Below are positions 1-7,643 of a stretch of DNA of 63,179 nucleotides, in pieces (within the stretch, counting starts at the first letter, position 1; each line of letters begins with the position of its first letter). The position numbers were made by a program, and so were the translations under genes. This stretch comes from DATFXM01 sp035315885. Its GTDB lineage: Bacteria > Acidobacteriota > Blastocatellia > UBA7656. The notes below the pieces were generated by a model, which was not told the DNA's origin, ran no database searches, and was given only the letters and a program-made list of their open reading frames with translations. The stretch spans positions 1 through 63,179 of the forward strand of contig DATFXM010000142.1 in assembly GCA_035315885.1 (NCBI GenBank), read 5' to 3'.

Positions 1-10
1 GTTTAGTATC

Positions 11-88
11 GCAACCCTGAAGGGGTTGCGTCCGTTGGCTCGGCAATGCGCTTTCTTGCAAGTCGAGGACGCAACCCTTCAGGGTTGT
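11..88. repeat. Two short palindromes of the GCAACCC family
   Basis: Positions 11-29 and 71-88 each carry a near-perfect palindrome of the form GCAACCCTTCAGGGTTGC. The same core returns at 146-163 and, slightly degraded, at 221-238. They resemble REP-type intergenic palindromes. No open frame with coding character covers them. Confidence 0.8.
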
Positions 89-106
89 AATACTAGACGT
101 CACTTA

Positions 107-238
107 CCCAGGGTAGCCGCGGACGGCAACCCTGGGCTGGACGACGCAACCCCTTCGGGGTTGGAAATCTTGTCTCCATTTTCCCAGGGTAGCCGCGGAC
201 GGCAACCCTGGGCTGGACGACGCAACCCCTTCGGGCTT
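107..238. repeat. 76-bp tandem repeat, two copies, with 30-bp palindrome
   Basis: A unit beginning at 107 is repeated from 183, a period of 76 bp. Each copy starts with a 30-bp palindrome (arms CCCAGGGT / ACCCTGGG around a GCCG-cgga-CGGC core, at 107-136 and 183-212) and is followed by a GCAACCCCTTCGGG palindrome. The second copy is cut short near 238. A diverged form of the same palindrome sits at 57054-57087. The unit is a mobile-looking intergenic repeat; its function is unknown. Confidence 0.85.
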
Positions 239-241
239 GTT

Positions 242-273
242 CACTCAGCACTCAGCACTCAGCACTCAGCACT
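242..273. repeat. Heptamer array (ACTCAGC) abutting a start codon
   Basis: About four tandem copies of the heptamer ACTCAGC run directly into the ATG of the Wzm-like gene at 274. They occupy the place where a ribosome binding site would be expected, and no Shine-Dalgarno sequence is visible. Related arrays occur elsewhere in the window. Confidence 0.85.
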
Positions 274-1092
274 ATGGAAGAGCTGATCATCGAGCCCGGT
301 AGAGGGCTCAAACACTATTGGAAAGATCTCTGGTCGTACCGCGAGCTTTTCTATTTCCTCGCGTGGCGCGACATCGCCGTGCGCTACAAGCAGACGGTGA
401 TCGGCGTGGCCTGGAGTGTAATCCGTCCGGTGCTGACTATGGCGGTCTTCGTAGTCGTGTTCGGAAAGCTCGCCAAGCTTCCGTCAGAAGGTGTCCCCTA
501 CCCAATTCTGGTGTTCGCTGCAATGCTCCCCTGGCAGTTCTTCTCAAACGCACTTTCGGAAAGCAGCAACAGCCTCGTGGGAAATGCCAACATGATCTCC
601 AAGGTCTACTTCCCGCGCCTCGCGATTCCGGCAAGCTCGGTGATCGTCAGCTTCGTAGATTTTCTGATTTCGTTTGGGATTCTGCTTGTGCTGGTAGCCT
701 GGTACCAGTTCGTACCAACCTGGCGCATCCTAGCGTTGCCGTTGTTTGCTCTTCTGGCCTTCGGCGTAGCCATCGGCGCAGGCTTGTGGTTTGCTTCTCT
801 GACAGTCAAGTATCGAGACTTCAGATTTGTAGTGCCTTTCGTCGTGCAGTTCGGCTTGTACGTTTCGCCGGTTGGCTTTTCGAGCAACATCGTTCCCCAG
901 CGCTGGCGGCTGCTCTATTCGATCAACCCCCTTGTCGGTGTCATTGACGGATTTCGCTGGTCGATCATAGGCCGCGGCGTTGAGCTCTACATGCCAGGCT
1001 TTCTGCTTTCGATCGCACTGACCTGTGCCCTCTGTGCATCTGGTCTGTGGTACTTCCGGAAGACCGAGCGAACCTTCGCAGACGTGATATGA
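274..1092 (+). CDS. wzm: ABC-2 type polysaccharide export permease (Wzm-like)
   Basis: This 272-residue inner-membrane protein is the permease half of an ABC exporter that moves undecaprenyl-linked or lipid-linked glycans across the membrane. About six hydrophobic segments are visible, and the N-terminal stretch with LAWRDIAVRYKQTVIGVAWSV is typical of the Wzm/TagG/KpsM family (ABC2_membrane). Length fits the family. The ATP-binding partner (Wzt) lies two genes downstream at 2236, separated only by a WlbA-type dehydrogenase. The start is preceded by a heptamer array instead of a ribosome binding site. It opens the polysaccharide operon as seen here. Confidence 0.93.
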   Translation: MEELIIEPGRGLKHYWKDLWSYRELFYFLAWRDIAVRYKQTVIGVAWSVIRPVLTMAVFVVVFGKLAKLPSEGVPYPILVFAAMLPWQFFSNALSESSNSLVGNANMISKVYFPRLAIPASSVIVSFVDFLISFGILLVLVAWYQFVPTWRILALPLFALLAFGVAIGAGLWFASLTVKYRDFRFVVPFVVQFGLYVSPVGFSSNIVPQRWRLLYSINPLVGVIDGFRWSIIGRGVELYMPGFLLSIALTCALCASGLWYFRKTERTFADVI

Positions 1093-1159
1093 ACTCCCGA
1101 TATCTTGAGCGACGGGCCTAAAGGTCTCTCGTCGTCGACAAAGATCTAGAACTCGGTCC

Positions 1160-1183
1160 TCAATCTTCAGAACTCAGAACTTT
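1160..1183. repeat. Heptamer repeat (CAGAACT) upstream of the WlbA-like gene
   Basis: Two to three copies of the CTCAGAA heptamer lie 10-30 bp before the start codon at 1192, in the otherwise non-coding gap 1093-1191. Confidence 0.7.
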
Positions 1184-1191
1184 CCAGATCC

Positions 1192-2139
1192 ATGACAAAG
1201 AACTTTGCAATCGTAGGCGTAGCTGGCTACATCGCGCCTCGGCATTTGAAAGCCATCCGGGACACCGGTAACCGACTCGTAGCCGCGACTGATCCGCATG
1301 ATTCCGTAGGAATACTCGACCAGTACTCCTTCGACGTCCGCTACTTCTCCGAGATCGAACGCTTCGACCGGCACCTCGAAAAGCTGCGCCGCGGACCAGA
1401 GGATGGCAGAGTGCACTACGTCAGCATCTGCTCGCCAAATTACTTGCACGATGCGCATTGCCGTCTGGCGATGCGAATCGGCGCGGACGCCCTTTGTGAA
1501 AAGCCGCTCACCATCAATCCATGGAACCTGGACGCGCTACAGGAACTGGAGGGTGAGTTGGCCGCTCGCATCTACACCGTTCTTCAACTCCGTGTTCACC
1601 CGAAGCTGATCAAGCTCCGGGAAGAACTGCTTCAGAACACCAGCGGCTTTCAACACGACGTGCGCCTGACTTACATAACGGGACGCGGCGGCTGGTATCA
1701 CGCATCCTGGAAGGGCTCGCCCGAAAAATCCGGCGGCGTAGCGACAAACATCGGCATCCATTTCTTCGACCTGTTGTTGTGGCTGTTCGGCGATGTCGCA
1801 AGATGCAGGGTTCATCAGTCGGATACTTCACGGATGGCCGGATTCCTCGAGTTGGAACGGGCGCGCGTAAGCTGGTTCTTATCGGTTGATCCGCGGGATC
1901 TGCCTTTTGAAGCGACGCCTGGCGGACGGACGACTTTCCGCTCGATCACGATCGACGGTGAAGAAATCGAATTCACTGATGGCTTCACCGACCTGCACAC
2001 TCGGGTCTACGAGAGGACACTAGCAGGTCAAGGCTTCGGTATTGAGGATGCGCGACCCGCGATCGAGTTGGGATACCGCTTGCGGACTACTGTCGTGACA
2101 AAGAAAGACTCAACGGCTCATCCACTGGTCACGGTGTGA
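1192..2139 (+). CDS. wlbA: WlbA/WbpB-type UDP-GlcNAc-uronate 3-dehydrogenase (Gfo/Idh/MocA)
   Basis: The 315-residue protein is a Gfo/Idh/MocA oxidoreductase close to WlbA/WbpB, which oxidises C3 of UDP-N-acetylglucosaminuronate on the way to UDP-2,3-diacetamido sugars. Visible marks are the N-terminal NAD(P) fold with VAGYIAPRH (residues 9-17), the CEKP signature at 102-105 and the GGVATNIGIHFFD catalytic block at 181-193, all characteristic of this subfamily. The expected partner aminotransferase lies at 5134 and a hexapeptide acyltransferase at 4607, so the three together could build a 3-amino or 3-acylamino uronic acid donor. The gene sits between the two exporter genes. Confidence 0.88.
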   Translation: MTKNFAIVGVAGYIAPRHLKAIRDTGNRLVAATDPHDSVGILDQYSFDVRYFSEIERFDRHLEKLRRGPEDGRVHYVSICSPNYLHDAHCRLAMRIGADALCEKPLTINPWNLDALQELEGELAARIYTVLQLRVHPKLIKLREELLQNTSGFQHDVRLTYITGRGGWYHASWKGSPEKSGGVATNIGIHFFDLLLWLFGDVARCRVHQSDTSRMAGFLELERARVSWFLSVDPRDLPFEATPGGRTTFRSITIDGEEIEFTDGFTDLHTRVYERTLAGQGFGIEDARPAIELGYRLRTTVVTKKDSTAHPLVTV

Positions 2140-2232
2140 GAGAGTCCTGAGCCCTGAGTTCCGAGTCATGAGTATTGCTCGGATCTCAAAGATCCAGTTA
2201 CTCAGCACTCAGCACTCGGCACTCGGCACTTC
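2140..2232. repeat. Diverged heptamer arrays in both orientations
   Basis: From 2147 to about 2171 the strand reads CCTGAGT-type heptamers, and from 2199 to 2230 the complementary ACTCAGC/ACTCGGC type. Together they form inverted arms around about 28 bp, filling nearly all of the gap between the dehydrogenase stop and the Wzt start at 2236. Confidence 0.75.
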
Positions 2233-2235
2233 CCT

Positions 2236-3567
2236 ATGTCTTCGATCATCTCGGTAGAGAATCTCAGTAAAAAATACGTTATCGGCCTTCAAGGCAGTGG
2301 CCAACGCACGCTCCGAGACGTAATGTCGGACTCGCTGTCCGCGCCGTCACGTTGGCTTCGGAGCCTGCGCTCTTCGAATGGAGTGTCGCTGGGTCGAAAC
2401 GGCCAGCACGGTTCAAAGGTCGAGACCTTCTGGGCGTTGAAGGACGTCAGCTTCGATGTAAAGCAAGGTGAGGTCGTAGGAATCATCGGACGCAACGGCG
2501 CCGGCAAATCGACATTGTTGAAGGTCCTCAGCCGGATCACCGAGCCAACTACGGGTCGCGTTCGCATCCGAGGGAGAGTCGCTAGCTTGTTAGAAGTAGG
2601 CACCGGGTTTCATCCCGAATTAACCGGCCGCGAGAACGTCTATTTGAATGGCGCGATCCTTGGAATGACGCGAGAAGAGATCAAGCGGAAGTTCGACGAG
2701 ATCGTCGCCTTCGCCGAGATAGAAAAGTTTCTGGACACACCGGTGAAGCGTTATTCATCGGGCATGTACGTTCGCCTTGCGTTCGCGGTCGCGGCCCACC
2801 TCGAGCCTGAGATATTGATCGTCGACGAAGTCCTTGCAGTTGGTGACTTCGAATTTCAGCGGCGCTGTCTTGGAAAGATGAATGCGGTTGCGCACAGCGG
2901 TCGCACAGTGCTGTTTGTTAGTCACAACATGACTGCGATTGAGGAACTGTGTTCACGATCGATCCTCCTGAAGAACGGGGTGATCGAGCGCGCGGGGCCT
3001 ACATACGAAGTCGTCGCACAGTATCTTTCATCTGTTCCCGCAAGCTCAGTGTGGGATGTAAACGAGCAAGTAGAGCGAGAGGGTACTGGCAATGCCCGTA
3101 TAACGCGCATCGAGTTGTTGGCCGTCGATAGCGATGCGACGATTGAGAAGCTGGCATTTCGGCAATCATTCAGGCTTCGTATCCACTATTCCGCGAGCAA
3201 GAGGTTGACTGATCCGAGATTCGGATTCGCGCTGCAATCCGATAAGGGTGAGCGGATCTTTCTGAGTGAAACGATCGATGTAAACTTCAGGATATCGGCG
3301 ATCGAAGAAGGGAATGGCTGGTTCGAGTGCCGAGTTAGTGCTCCGAACCTCCTGCCTGGCCTTTATTTTCTTGAGTCCTGGATCATCGAACGAGTCAACG
3401 TCTCTTTCGCGGACCACATTTTCCGGGTAGGCCGGATTGAAATTTGTGTGGATCCGGCGATGCAGGAGCGCATGACCTATCTAACCGGCCCAGGCCGAGG
3501 TCGAGTTTTCATGGATTGCGAGTGGTCGCAACCAGATTTGTCGGGAAGGGCCTATGTTGCAAGATAA
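2236..3567 (+). CDS. wzt: ABC exporter ATP-binding protein with sugar-binding C-domain (Wzt-like)
   Basis: This is the ATPase half of the Wzm/Wzt-type glycan exporter. Walker A GRNGAGKST is at residues 85-93, the ABC signature YSSGM at 173-177, Walker B ILIVDEV at 193-199 and the switch histidine in FVSHN near 227-231. The 443-residue length exceeds a bare ATPase by about 170 residues. That C-terminal part (about 270-443) is a beta-rich Wzt_C-like domain of the kind that recognises the non-reducing end of the exported chain. It overlaps the next gene by 14 bp, so the two are translationally coupled. Confidence 0.93.
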   Translation: MSSIISVENLSKKYVIGLQGSGQRTLRDVMSDSLSAPSRWLRSLRSSNGVSLGRNGQHGSKVETFWALKDVSFDVKQGEVVGIIGRNGAGKSTLLKVLSRITEPTTGRVRIRGRVASLLEVGTGFHPELTGRENVYLNGAILGMTREEIKRKFDEIVAFAEIEKFLDTPVKRYSSGMYVRLAFAVAAHLEPEILIVDEVLAVGDFEFQRRCLGKMNAVAHSGRTVLFVSHNMTAIEELCSRSILLKNGVIERAGPTYEVVAQYLSSVPASSVWDVNEQVEREGTGNARITRIELLAVDSDATIEKLAFRQSFRLRIHYSASKRLTDPRFGFALQSDKGERIFLSETIDVNFRISAIEEGNGWFECRVSAPNLLPGLYFLESWIIERVNVSFADHIFRVGRIEICVDPAMQERMTYLTGPGRGRVFMDCEWSQPDLSGRAYVAR

Positions 3568-4519
3568 GACAATTTTCATGACTGGCGGAGCCGGTTTCAT
3601 CGGCTCAACGCTGATCGGCCGGCTTATAGAGACCAATCGGGTCGTCGTATTCGACAACCTGAGCCGCAATGCATTGGGTCGTCTGAAATACGCGTCGCAC
3701 CCCCATTTGAAACTCGTAGTGGGAGACGTCACCGACCAGGAAGGGTTAAGGGTCGCGATGGTGGAGGCAGATCCGCATATAGTTGTTCACATGGCAGCCA
3801 TTGCGGGGATCGATACGGTGATCAAGAGTCCTACGACGACCATGAGAGTCAATTTGATCGGGACACTCAACGCGTTGGAGACTGCGCGGCACCTTCGTCG
3901 ATTGGAGCGCTTTGTCGATTTTTCGACGAGCGAGGTCTTCGGCTCGAACGCATTTCGGGCGGAGGAGAGTGGTCTTGCATCCATAGGTGCAGTCGGCGAA
4001 GCCCGCTGGATTTATGCGGTAAGTAAATTGACCGGCGAGCACATGGCTCACGCCTACCATCGAGAGCACGAGGTACCAGCGGTGACGTTGCGGCCGTTCA
4101 ATGTCTATGGCCCGGGACAAGTCGGAGAAGGAGCCATTCACCGGTTCGTGACGCAGGCATTGCGCAACGAGGCCATCGAGATTCACGGAGACGGGACGCA
4201 GATTCGCGCCTGGTGTTATGTCGACGACATGGTGGATGGCGTGCTCTTGGCGATGTCGCATCCTAATGCGATTGGCGAATCATTCAACATTGGGAACGCT
4301 CGCGCGGTTGTGACGATCTTTGGGTTGGCCAACGCGGTTGTGCGGGTGCTCAACTCACGTTCATCGATCAAGTTCGTACGGAAGGACTACGCTGACATCG
4401 AGCTGCGAGTGCCAAATGTCGACAAGGCTCGGGACCTGATCGGCTTCGAAGCGAAGGTGGACCTCGAAGAAGGTATTCAGAGGACGGGCGAGTTCTACGC
4501 CAGGCTCTTGACTCAATAG
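3554..4519 (+). CDS. NAD-dependent sugar epimerase/dehydratase (extended SDR)
   Basis: The 321-residue protein is an extended short-chain dehydrogenase/reductase acting on a nucleotide sugar. The dinucleotide motif TGGAGFIGS is at residues 10-18, a FSTSEVFG catalytic strand follows, and YAVSK supplies the Tyr-x-x-x-Lys pair. RPFNVYGPGQ is the usual post-catalytic motif. It resembles UDP-glucose 4-epimerase and UDP-glucuronate decarboxylase relatives; the exact substrate cannot be assigned. The start codon lies inside the 3' end of the Wzt gene. Confidence 0.9.
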   Translation: MLQDKTIFMTGGAGFIGSTLIGRLIETNRVVVFDNLSRNALGRLKYASHPHLKLVVGDVTDQEGLRVAMVEADPHIVVHMAAIAGIDTVIKSPTTTMRVNLIGTLNALETARHLRRLERFVDFSTSEVFGSNAFRAEESGLASIGAVGEARWIYAVSKLTGEHMAHAYHREHEVPAVTLRPFNVYGPGQVGEGAIHRFVTQALRNEAIEIHGDGTQIRAWCYVDDMVDGVLLAMSHPNAIGESFNIGNARAVVTIFGLANAVVRVLNSRSSIKFVRKDYADIELRVPNVDKARDLIGFEAKVDLEEGIQRTGEFYARLLTQ

Positions 4520-4606
4520 GCAACCGATCGACTGCTCGAATAACACATAAATCCGTCAACTAGCTTCCTCGCTGCAATGTTCGTTAGAGGTTGGTGAGTC
4601 GTAAAG

Positions 4607-5137
4607 ATGCGAAAATTTTCAAGTCACGGTACTGGTGAAATAAATCGCGAGCAATTTCGCAAACTCGGTGAGAACGTCATCTTCGAACCGGGCGTATTGG
4701 TGTTCCACCCTGATCATATAGCGCTTGGCTCGAACGTATACATCGGCCACTATTCGATCCTGAAGGGTTATTACAAGGGCGAGATGGTGATAGGAAATGA
4801 TGTGTGGATTGGCCAGCAGGTCTTCTTTCACAGCGCGGGCGGTCTTTTCATAGGTGACCGTGTTGGAGTAGGTCCTGGCGTTCGGATCATCACTTCATTT
4901 CATCGTGACGAGGGTTGGAGCAAGCCCATCCTCGACAGCACCGTGACGTTTGCACCGGTCACTGTGGGCGATGATTGCGACATTGGGGTTGGAGCAGTCA
5001 TTCTTCCCGGCGTCACAATCGGTAAAGGAGTGCAAATCGGAGCGGGCGCTGTTGTCGTCCAGGACATTCCTGACTATACGGTCGCCACCGGCATTCCGGC
5101 CAAGGTCACCCGCAAGCGACAGGAGCACATATCTTGA
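4607..5137 (+). CDS. Left-handed beta-helix (hexapeptide) acyltransferase
   Basis: This 176-residue protein carries repeated hexapeptides such as IGNDVW, IGDRVG, VGDDCD and IGKGVQ, which build the left-handed beta helix of acyltransferases like WbbJ, maltose acetyltransferase and sugar N-acetyltransferases. The C-terminal segment IPDYTVATGIPAKV is the standard cap. Lying between a sugar-modifying SDR and a DegT aminotransferase, it may N-acetylate the amino sugar made by the aminotransferase, although it does not look like a classical WbpD. Its stop overlaps the TTG start of the next gene (TTGA). Confidence 0.88.
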   Translation: MRKFSSHGTGEINREQFRKLGENVIFEPGVLVFHPDHIALGSNVYIGHYSILKGYYKGEMVIGNDVWIGQQVFFHSAGGLFIGDRVGVGPGVRIITSFHRDEGWSKPILDSTVTFAPVTVGDDCDIGVGAVILPGVTIGKGVQIGAGAVVVQDIPDYTVATGIPAKVTRKRQEHIS

Positions 5138-6318
5138 ACAGAATTCCTTTGGCACGGCCCTGGTTTGACGAGGCCGATGAGCAATCTATCCTGGAGACAC
5201 TTCGAAGTGGCTGGGTGGGTCAAGGCCCGAAGGTAGCCCTCTTCGAGAAGAGTTTTGCAGCTTTTGTCGACGCTTCGGAGGCCATTGCAGTTTCTTCATG
5301 CAGCGCCGCATTGCATTTGGCAGCTCAAGCCGCCGAATTTAGCGCTGGGGATGAGGTTCTCGTTCCAGCGTTCACGTGGATTTCGACGCCTAATGCCGTT
5401 GAGCTAACTGGTGCACGTCCGGTCTTTTGTGATGTAGATCCGGTGACTTTCAATATTGATGTCAAAGATGCCGCACGGCGCATCAGTCCAAGAACCAAAG
5501 GAATCATGCCAGTGCACCTTTTTGGATTGGCCGCTGACATGAGCGCGATACTGGATCTTGCGCGAAGTCACAATCTCTTCGTGATCGAAGATGCTGCGTG
5601 CGCCCTCGGCTGTTACTACGGTGACCGTCACGTCGGCACACTCGGCGATGTTGGTTGCTTTAGTTTTCATCCTCGCAAATCTATCACCACTGGGGAAGGC
5701 GGAATGTTGACGACTGGCAGCGACTCGCTTGTTGCGGCATTCCGGTCCCTTAGGGATATTGGATCAGATCGCTCAAACTATTCACCGCAGGATGCTGCCC
5801 AGCAACTCTTGCCCGACTATACATTACTCGGGTTGAACTACCGCCTGACAGATTTGCAGGCAGCACTCGGACTGACTCAGCTCGCGAAGTTCGATCTGAT
5901 TCTTCGGCAGCGTCTGGAAAGCGCGCGTCGTTACGATGAATTAATCAAGCAATCCTCTTTGAAAGAATGGCTGCAACCTCCGCCCGCACCAAAGCAGCGC
6001 GAGCACGCATATCAGGCGTACGTTTGCAGATTGACTCCGCCTGCGCAAGGCGAAGCCGTACTGGAGAAATGGTACGTCAGGCGAAACCAGCTAATGCAGC
6101 GTCTGTTTGAGAATGGGATAGCTACTCGCCCGGGAACCCACGCGCCGCATATGCTCGGATACTATCGATCGAAATACAGTCTTCAGCCTTCGGATTATCC
6201 AGAGTCCTGGAAGGCAGACTGGCTCACAGTGGCACTCCCACTTTACTCAGGCATCACCGCTACAGAGCAGGAACGGATCTGTTCATATATCGAAGGCGCT
6301 TGGCGGGAGATCCAGTGA
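5134..6318 (+). CDS. DegT/DnrJ/EryC1/StrS PLP-dependent sugar aminotransferase
   Basis: The 394-residue enzyme transfers an amino group to a keto nucleotide sugar. The family marks are SSCSAALHLA near residues 54-63, IEDAACALG (151-159) with the cofactor Asp153, and SFHPRKSITTGEGG with PLP lysine K182. It begins with TTG at 5134, whose last two bases are the first two of the upstream TGA stop. With the WlbA-type dehydrogenase at 1192 it is the likely WbpE-like partner producing a 3-amino-3-deoxy uronate, but other keto-sugar substrates are possible. Confidence 0.92.
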   Translation: MNRIPLARPWFDEADEQSILETLRSGWVGQGPKVALFEKSFAAFVDASEAIAVSSCSAALHLAAQAAEFSAGDEVLVPAFTWISTPNAVELTGARPVFCDVDPVTFNIDVKDAARRISPRTKGIMPVHLFGLAADMSAILDLARSHNLFVIEDAACALGCYYGDRHVGTLGDVGCFSFHPRKSITTGEGGMLTTGSDSLVAAFRSLRDIGSDRSNYSPQDAAQQLLPDYTLLGLNYRLTDLQAALGLTQLAKFDLILRQRLESARRYDELIKQSSLKEWLQPPPAPKQREHAYQAYVCRLTPPAQGEAVLEKWYVRRNQLMQRLFENGIATRPGTHAPHMLGYYRSKYSLQPSDYPESWKADWLTVALPLYSGITATEQERICSYIEGAWREIQ

Positions 6319-7643
6319 ACCGGAATGTCGTTGTGCTGCATCGCTTTTCGTGGGTCTTGCAACTGATTTGGAGTTCCATCGCAGGCTCGGTGATCCGGCT
6401 TGGCCGGCGTGTCAGTGGGAAACGTCCGCGTATCTGGCATGGAACATTTCCCATGCACATGATCAAGGACATGGTCGACGTCGACCGGCTCGCGGGTTTT
6501 ACGAGCTTCTCAATAGTTCATCACACTCGACTGAATCCTTCATATTCTCTTGTTAACGCCGATGATTTCGATGTTGTCGTCGCACAAGATGGTCACACCT
6601 GGGACGTACTCCACTGGGCCACCCTCTGCACGTTCTTACGGCGCGCGGATATCTTCGTGATGTTTTTTGATACCCGCTTTTCTGCCATCACAAGACCTGA
6701 GAAGACTAAGCTGGCGCTCTCGATCATGCGGTGGTGTGGCATTCGCCTTATTGCGTTGCCTAGTGGATTGGATGTCGTTTTCTTGGATCAGCGCACAAGC
6801 CGGTACGGCTTCCTGGAACGTTTGCAGAAGGATTACCAACAGTGGGACTTGGAAAGTGACCGAGTACACACTCGGAAGATGATCCAAACGATTTGTAATA
6901 ATGTCGATTTAGTTGTTTCGGGTGACTCGGTTTGCAGCCGCTTCTTGATGCGAGAGGACCTGAGGTTCAAGTATTTCCCCGTAAACATCAGCGTTGACAA
7001 CACGAGTGAGAAAAACGAACAAGGGCGTCCGCTCATCGTTCATGCGCCGAATCACCGTAATATCAAAGGCACTGCGAGCCTGGTGACCGCGACTCAAAGG
7101 CTCCGTGATGCTGGCTTCGAATTCGAGCTGCGGCTGGTTGAAAAAATACCGCCGCCGGAAGCCATTGAGATTTATGCACAGGCGGACATTATCGCCGATC
7201 AGTTCTGCATTGGGGCGTTCGGAGTCTTTGCGCTAGAGGGACTGGCGTTGGGGAAGCCTGTGCTGACCTACCTTGATGAGGAACACCTGGGTGATCCCAT
7301 CTTCAATCTGCCGATTGTGAATACAAACCCGGAGAATCTGGAGCGAGTTCTTGCGGCTCTCATCGATGTACCCGAGTTGCGAACACGCCTCGGTTACGCG
7401 GGACAATCTGCCGTAGAGCGATACCAGTCGCCAAACGCACTCGCGGAGGTATGGTCTCGAATCTATCGACACCTATGGTGGGGCGAACCGTTAGAATTAG
7501 AGGTGACTCGCCACTTCTCTCCGGAGCGCAAACCCCGATCGTTTACTGAAGACCCAGCACTCGAAAAGTTTTGGCCGGTCGATATTGAAGATCTGCTGCC
7601 CAGGATTCAGGCTGCAATGAGAAGGGTTGAATGCACAACCTAG
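6315..7643 (+). CDS. Glycosyltransferase (GT-B-like), first of a tandem pair
   Basis: This roughly 443-residue protein is read here from GTG 6315, which overlaps the upstream stop as GTGA; a TTG at 6300 is possible but less likely. It has an N-terminal domain with a hydrophobic start and a C-terminal half containing IVHAPNHRNIKGT and ADIIADQFCIGAFGVFALEG, the latter resembling the donor-binding region of GT-B enzymes (acidic residues before a Gly-rich turn). It is clearly homologous along its whole length to the next gene. Substrate is unknown. It probably adds one sugar of the repeat unit at the cytoplasmic face. Confidence 0.8.
   Translation: MNRNVVVLHRFSWVLQLIWSSIAGSVIRLGRRVSGKRPRIWHGTFPMHMIKDMVDVDRLAGFTSFSIVHHTRLNPSYSLVNADDFDVVVAQDGHTWDVLHWATLCTFLRRADIFVMFFDTRFSAITRPEKTKLALSIMRWCGIRLIALPSGLDVVFLDQRTSRYGFLERLQKDYQQWDLESDRVHTRKMIQTICNNVDLVVSGDSVCSRFLMREDLRFKYFPVNISVDNTSEKNEQGRPLIVHAPNHRNIKGTASLVTATQRLRDAGFEFELRLVEKIPPPEAIEIYAQADIIADQFCIGAFGVFALEGLALGKPVLTYLDEEHLGDPIFNLPIVNTNPENLERVLAALIDVPELRTRLGYAGQSAVERYQSPNALAEVWSRIYRHLWWGEPLELEVTRHFSPERKPRSFTEDPALEKFWPVDIEDLLPRIQAAMRRVECTT

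Noticed and set aside
1..238. CRISPR-like array of palindromic repeats
   Set aside because: Repeat lengths and spacing are irregular, the tandem unit includes its spacer sequence unchanged, and no cas genes are present.
26..286. Open frame of 86 codons over the first repeats
   Set aside because: It is composed of the tandem palindromic repeats and has no coding character or homology that I recognise.
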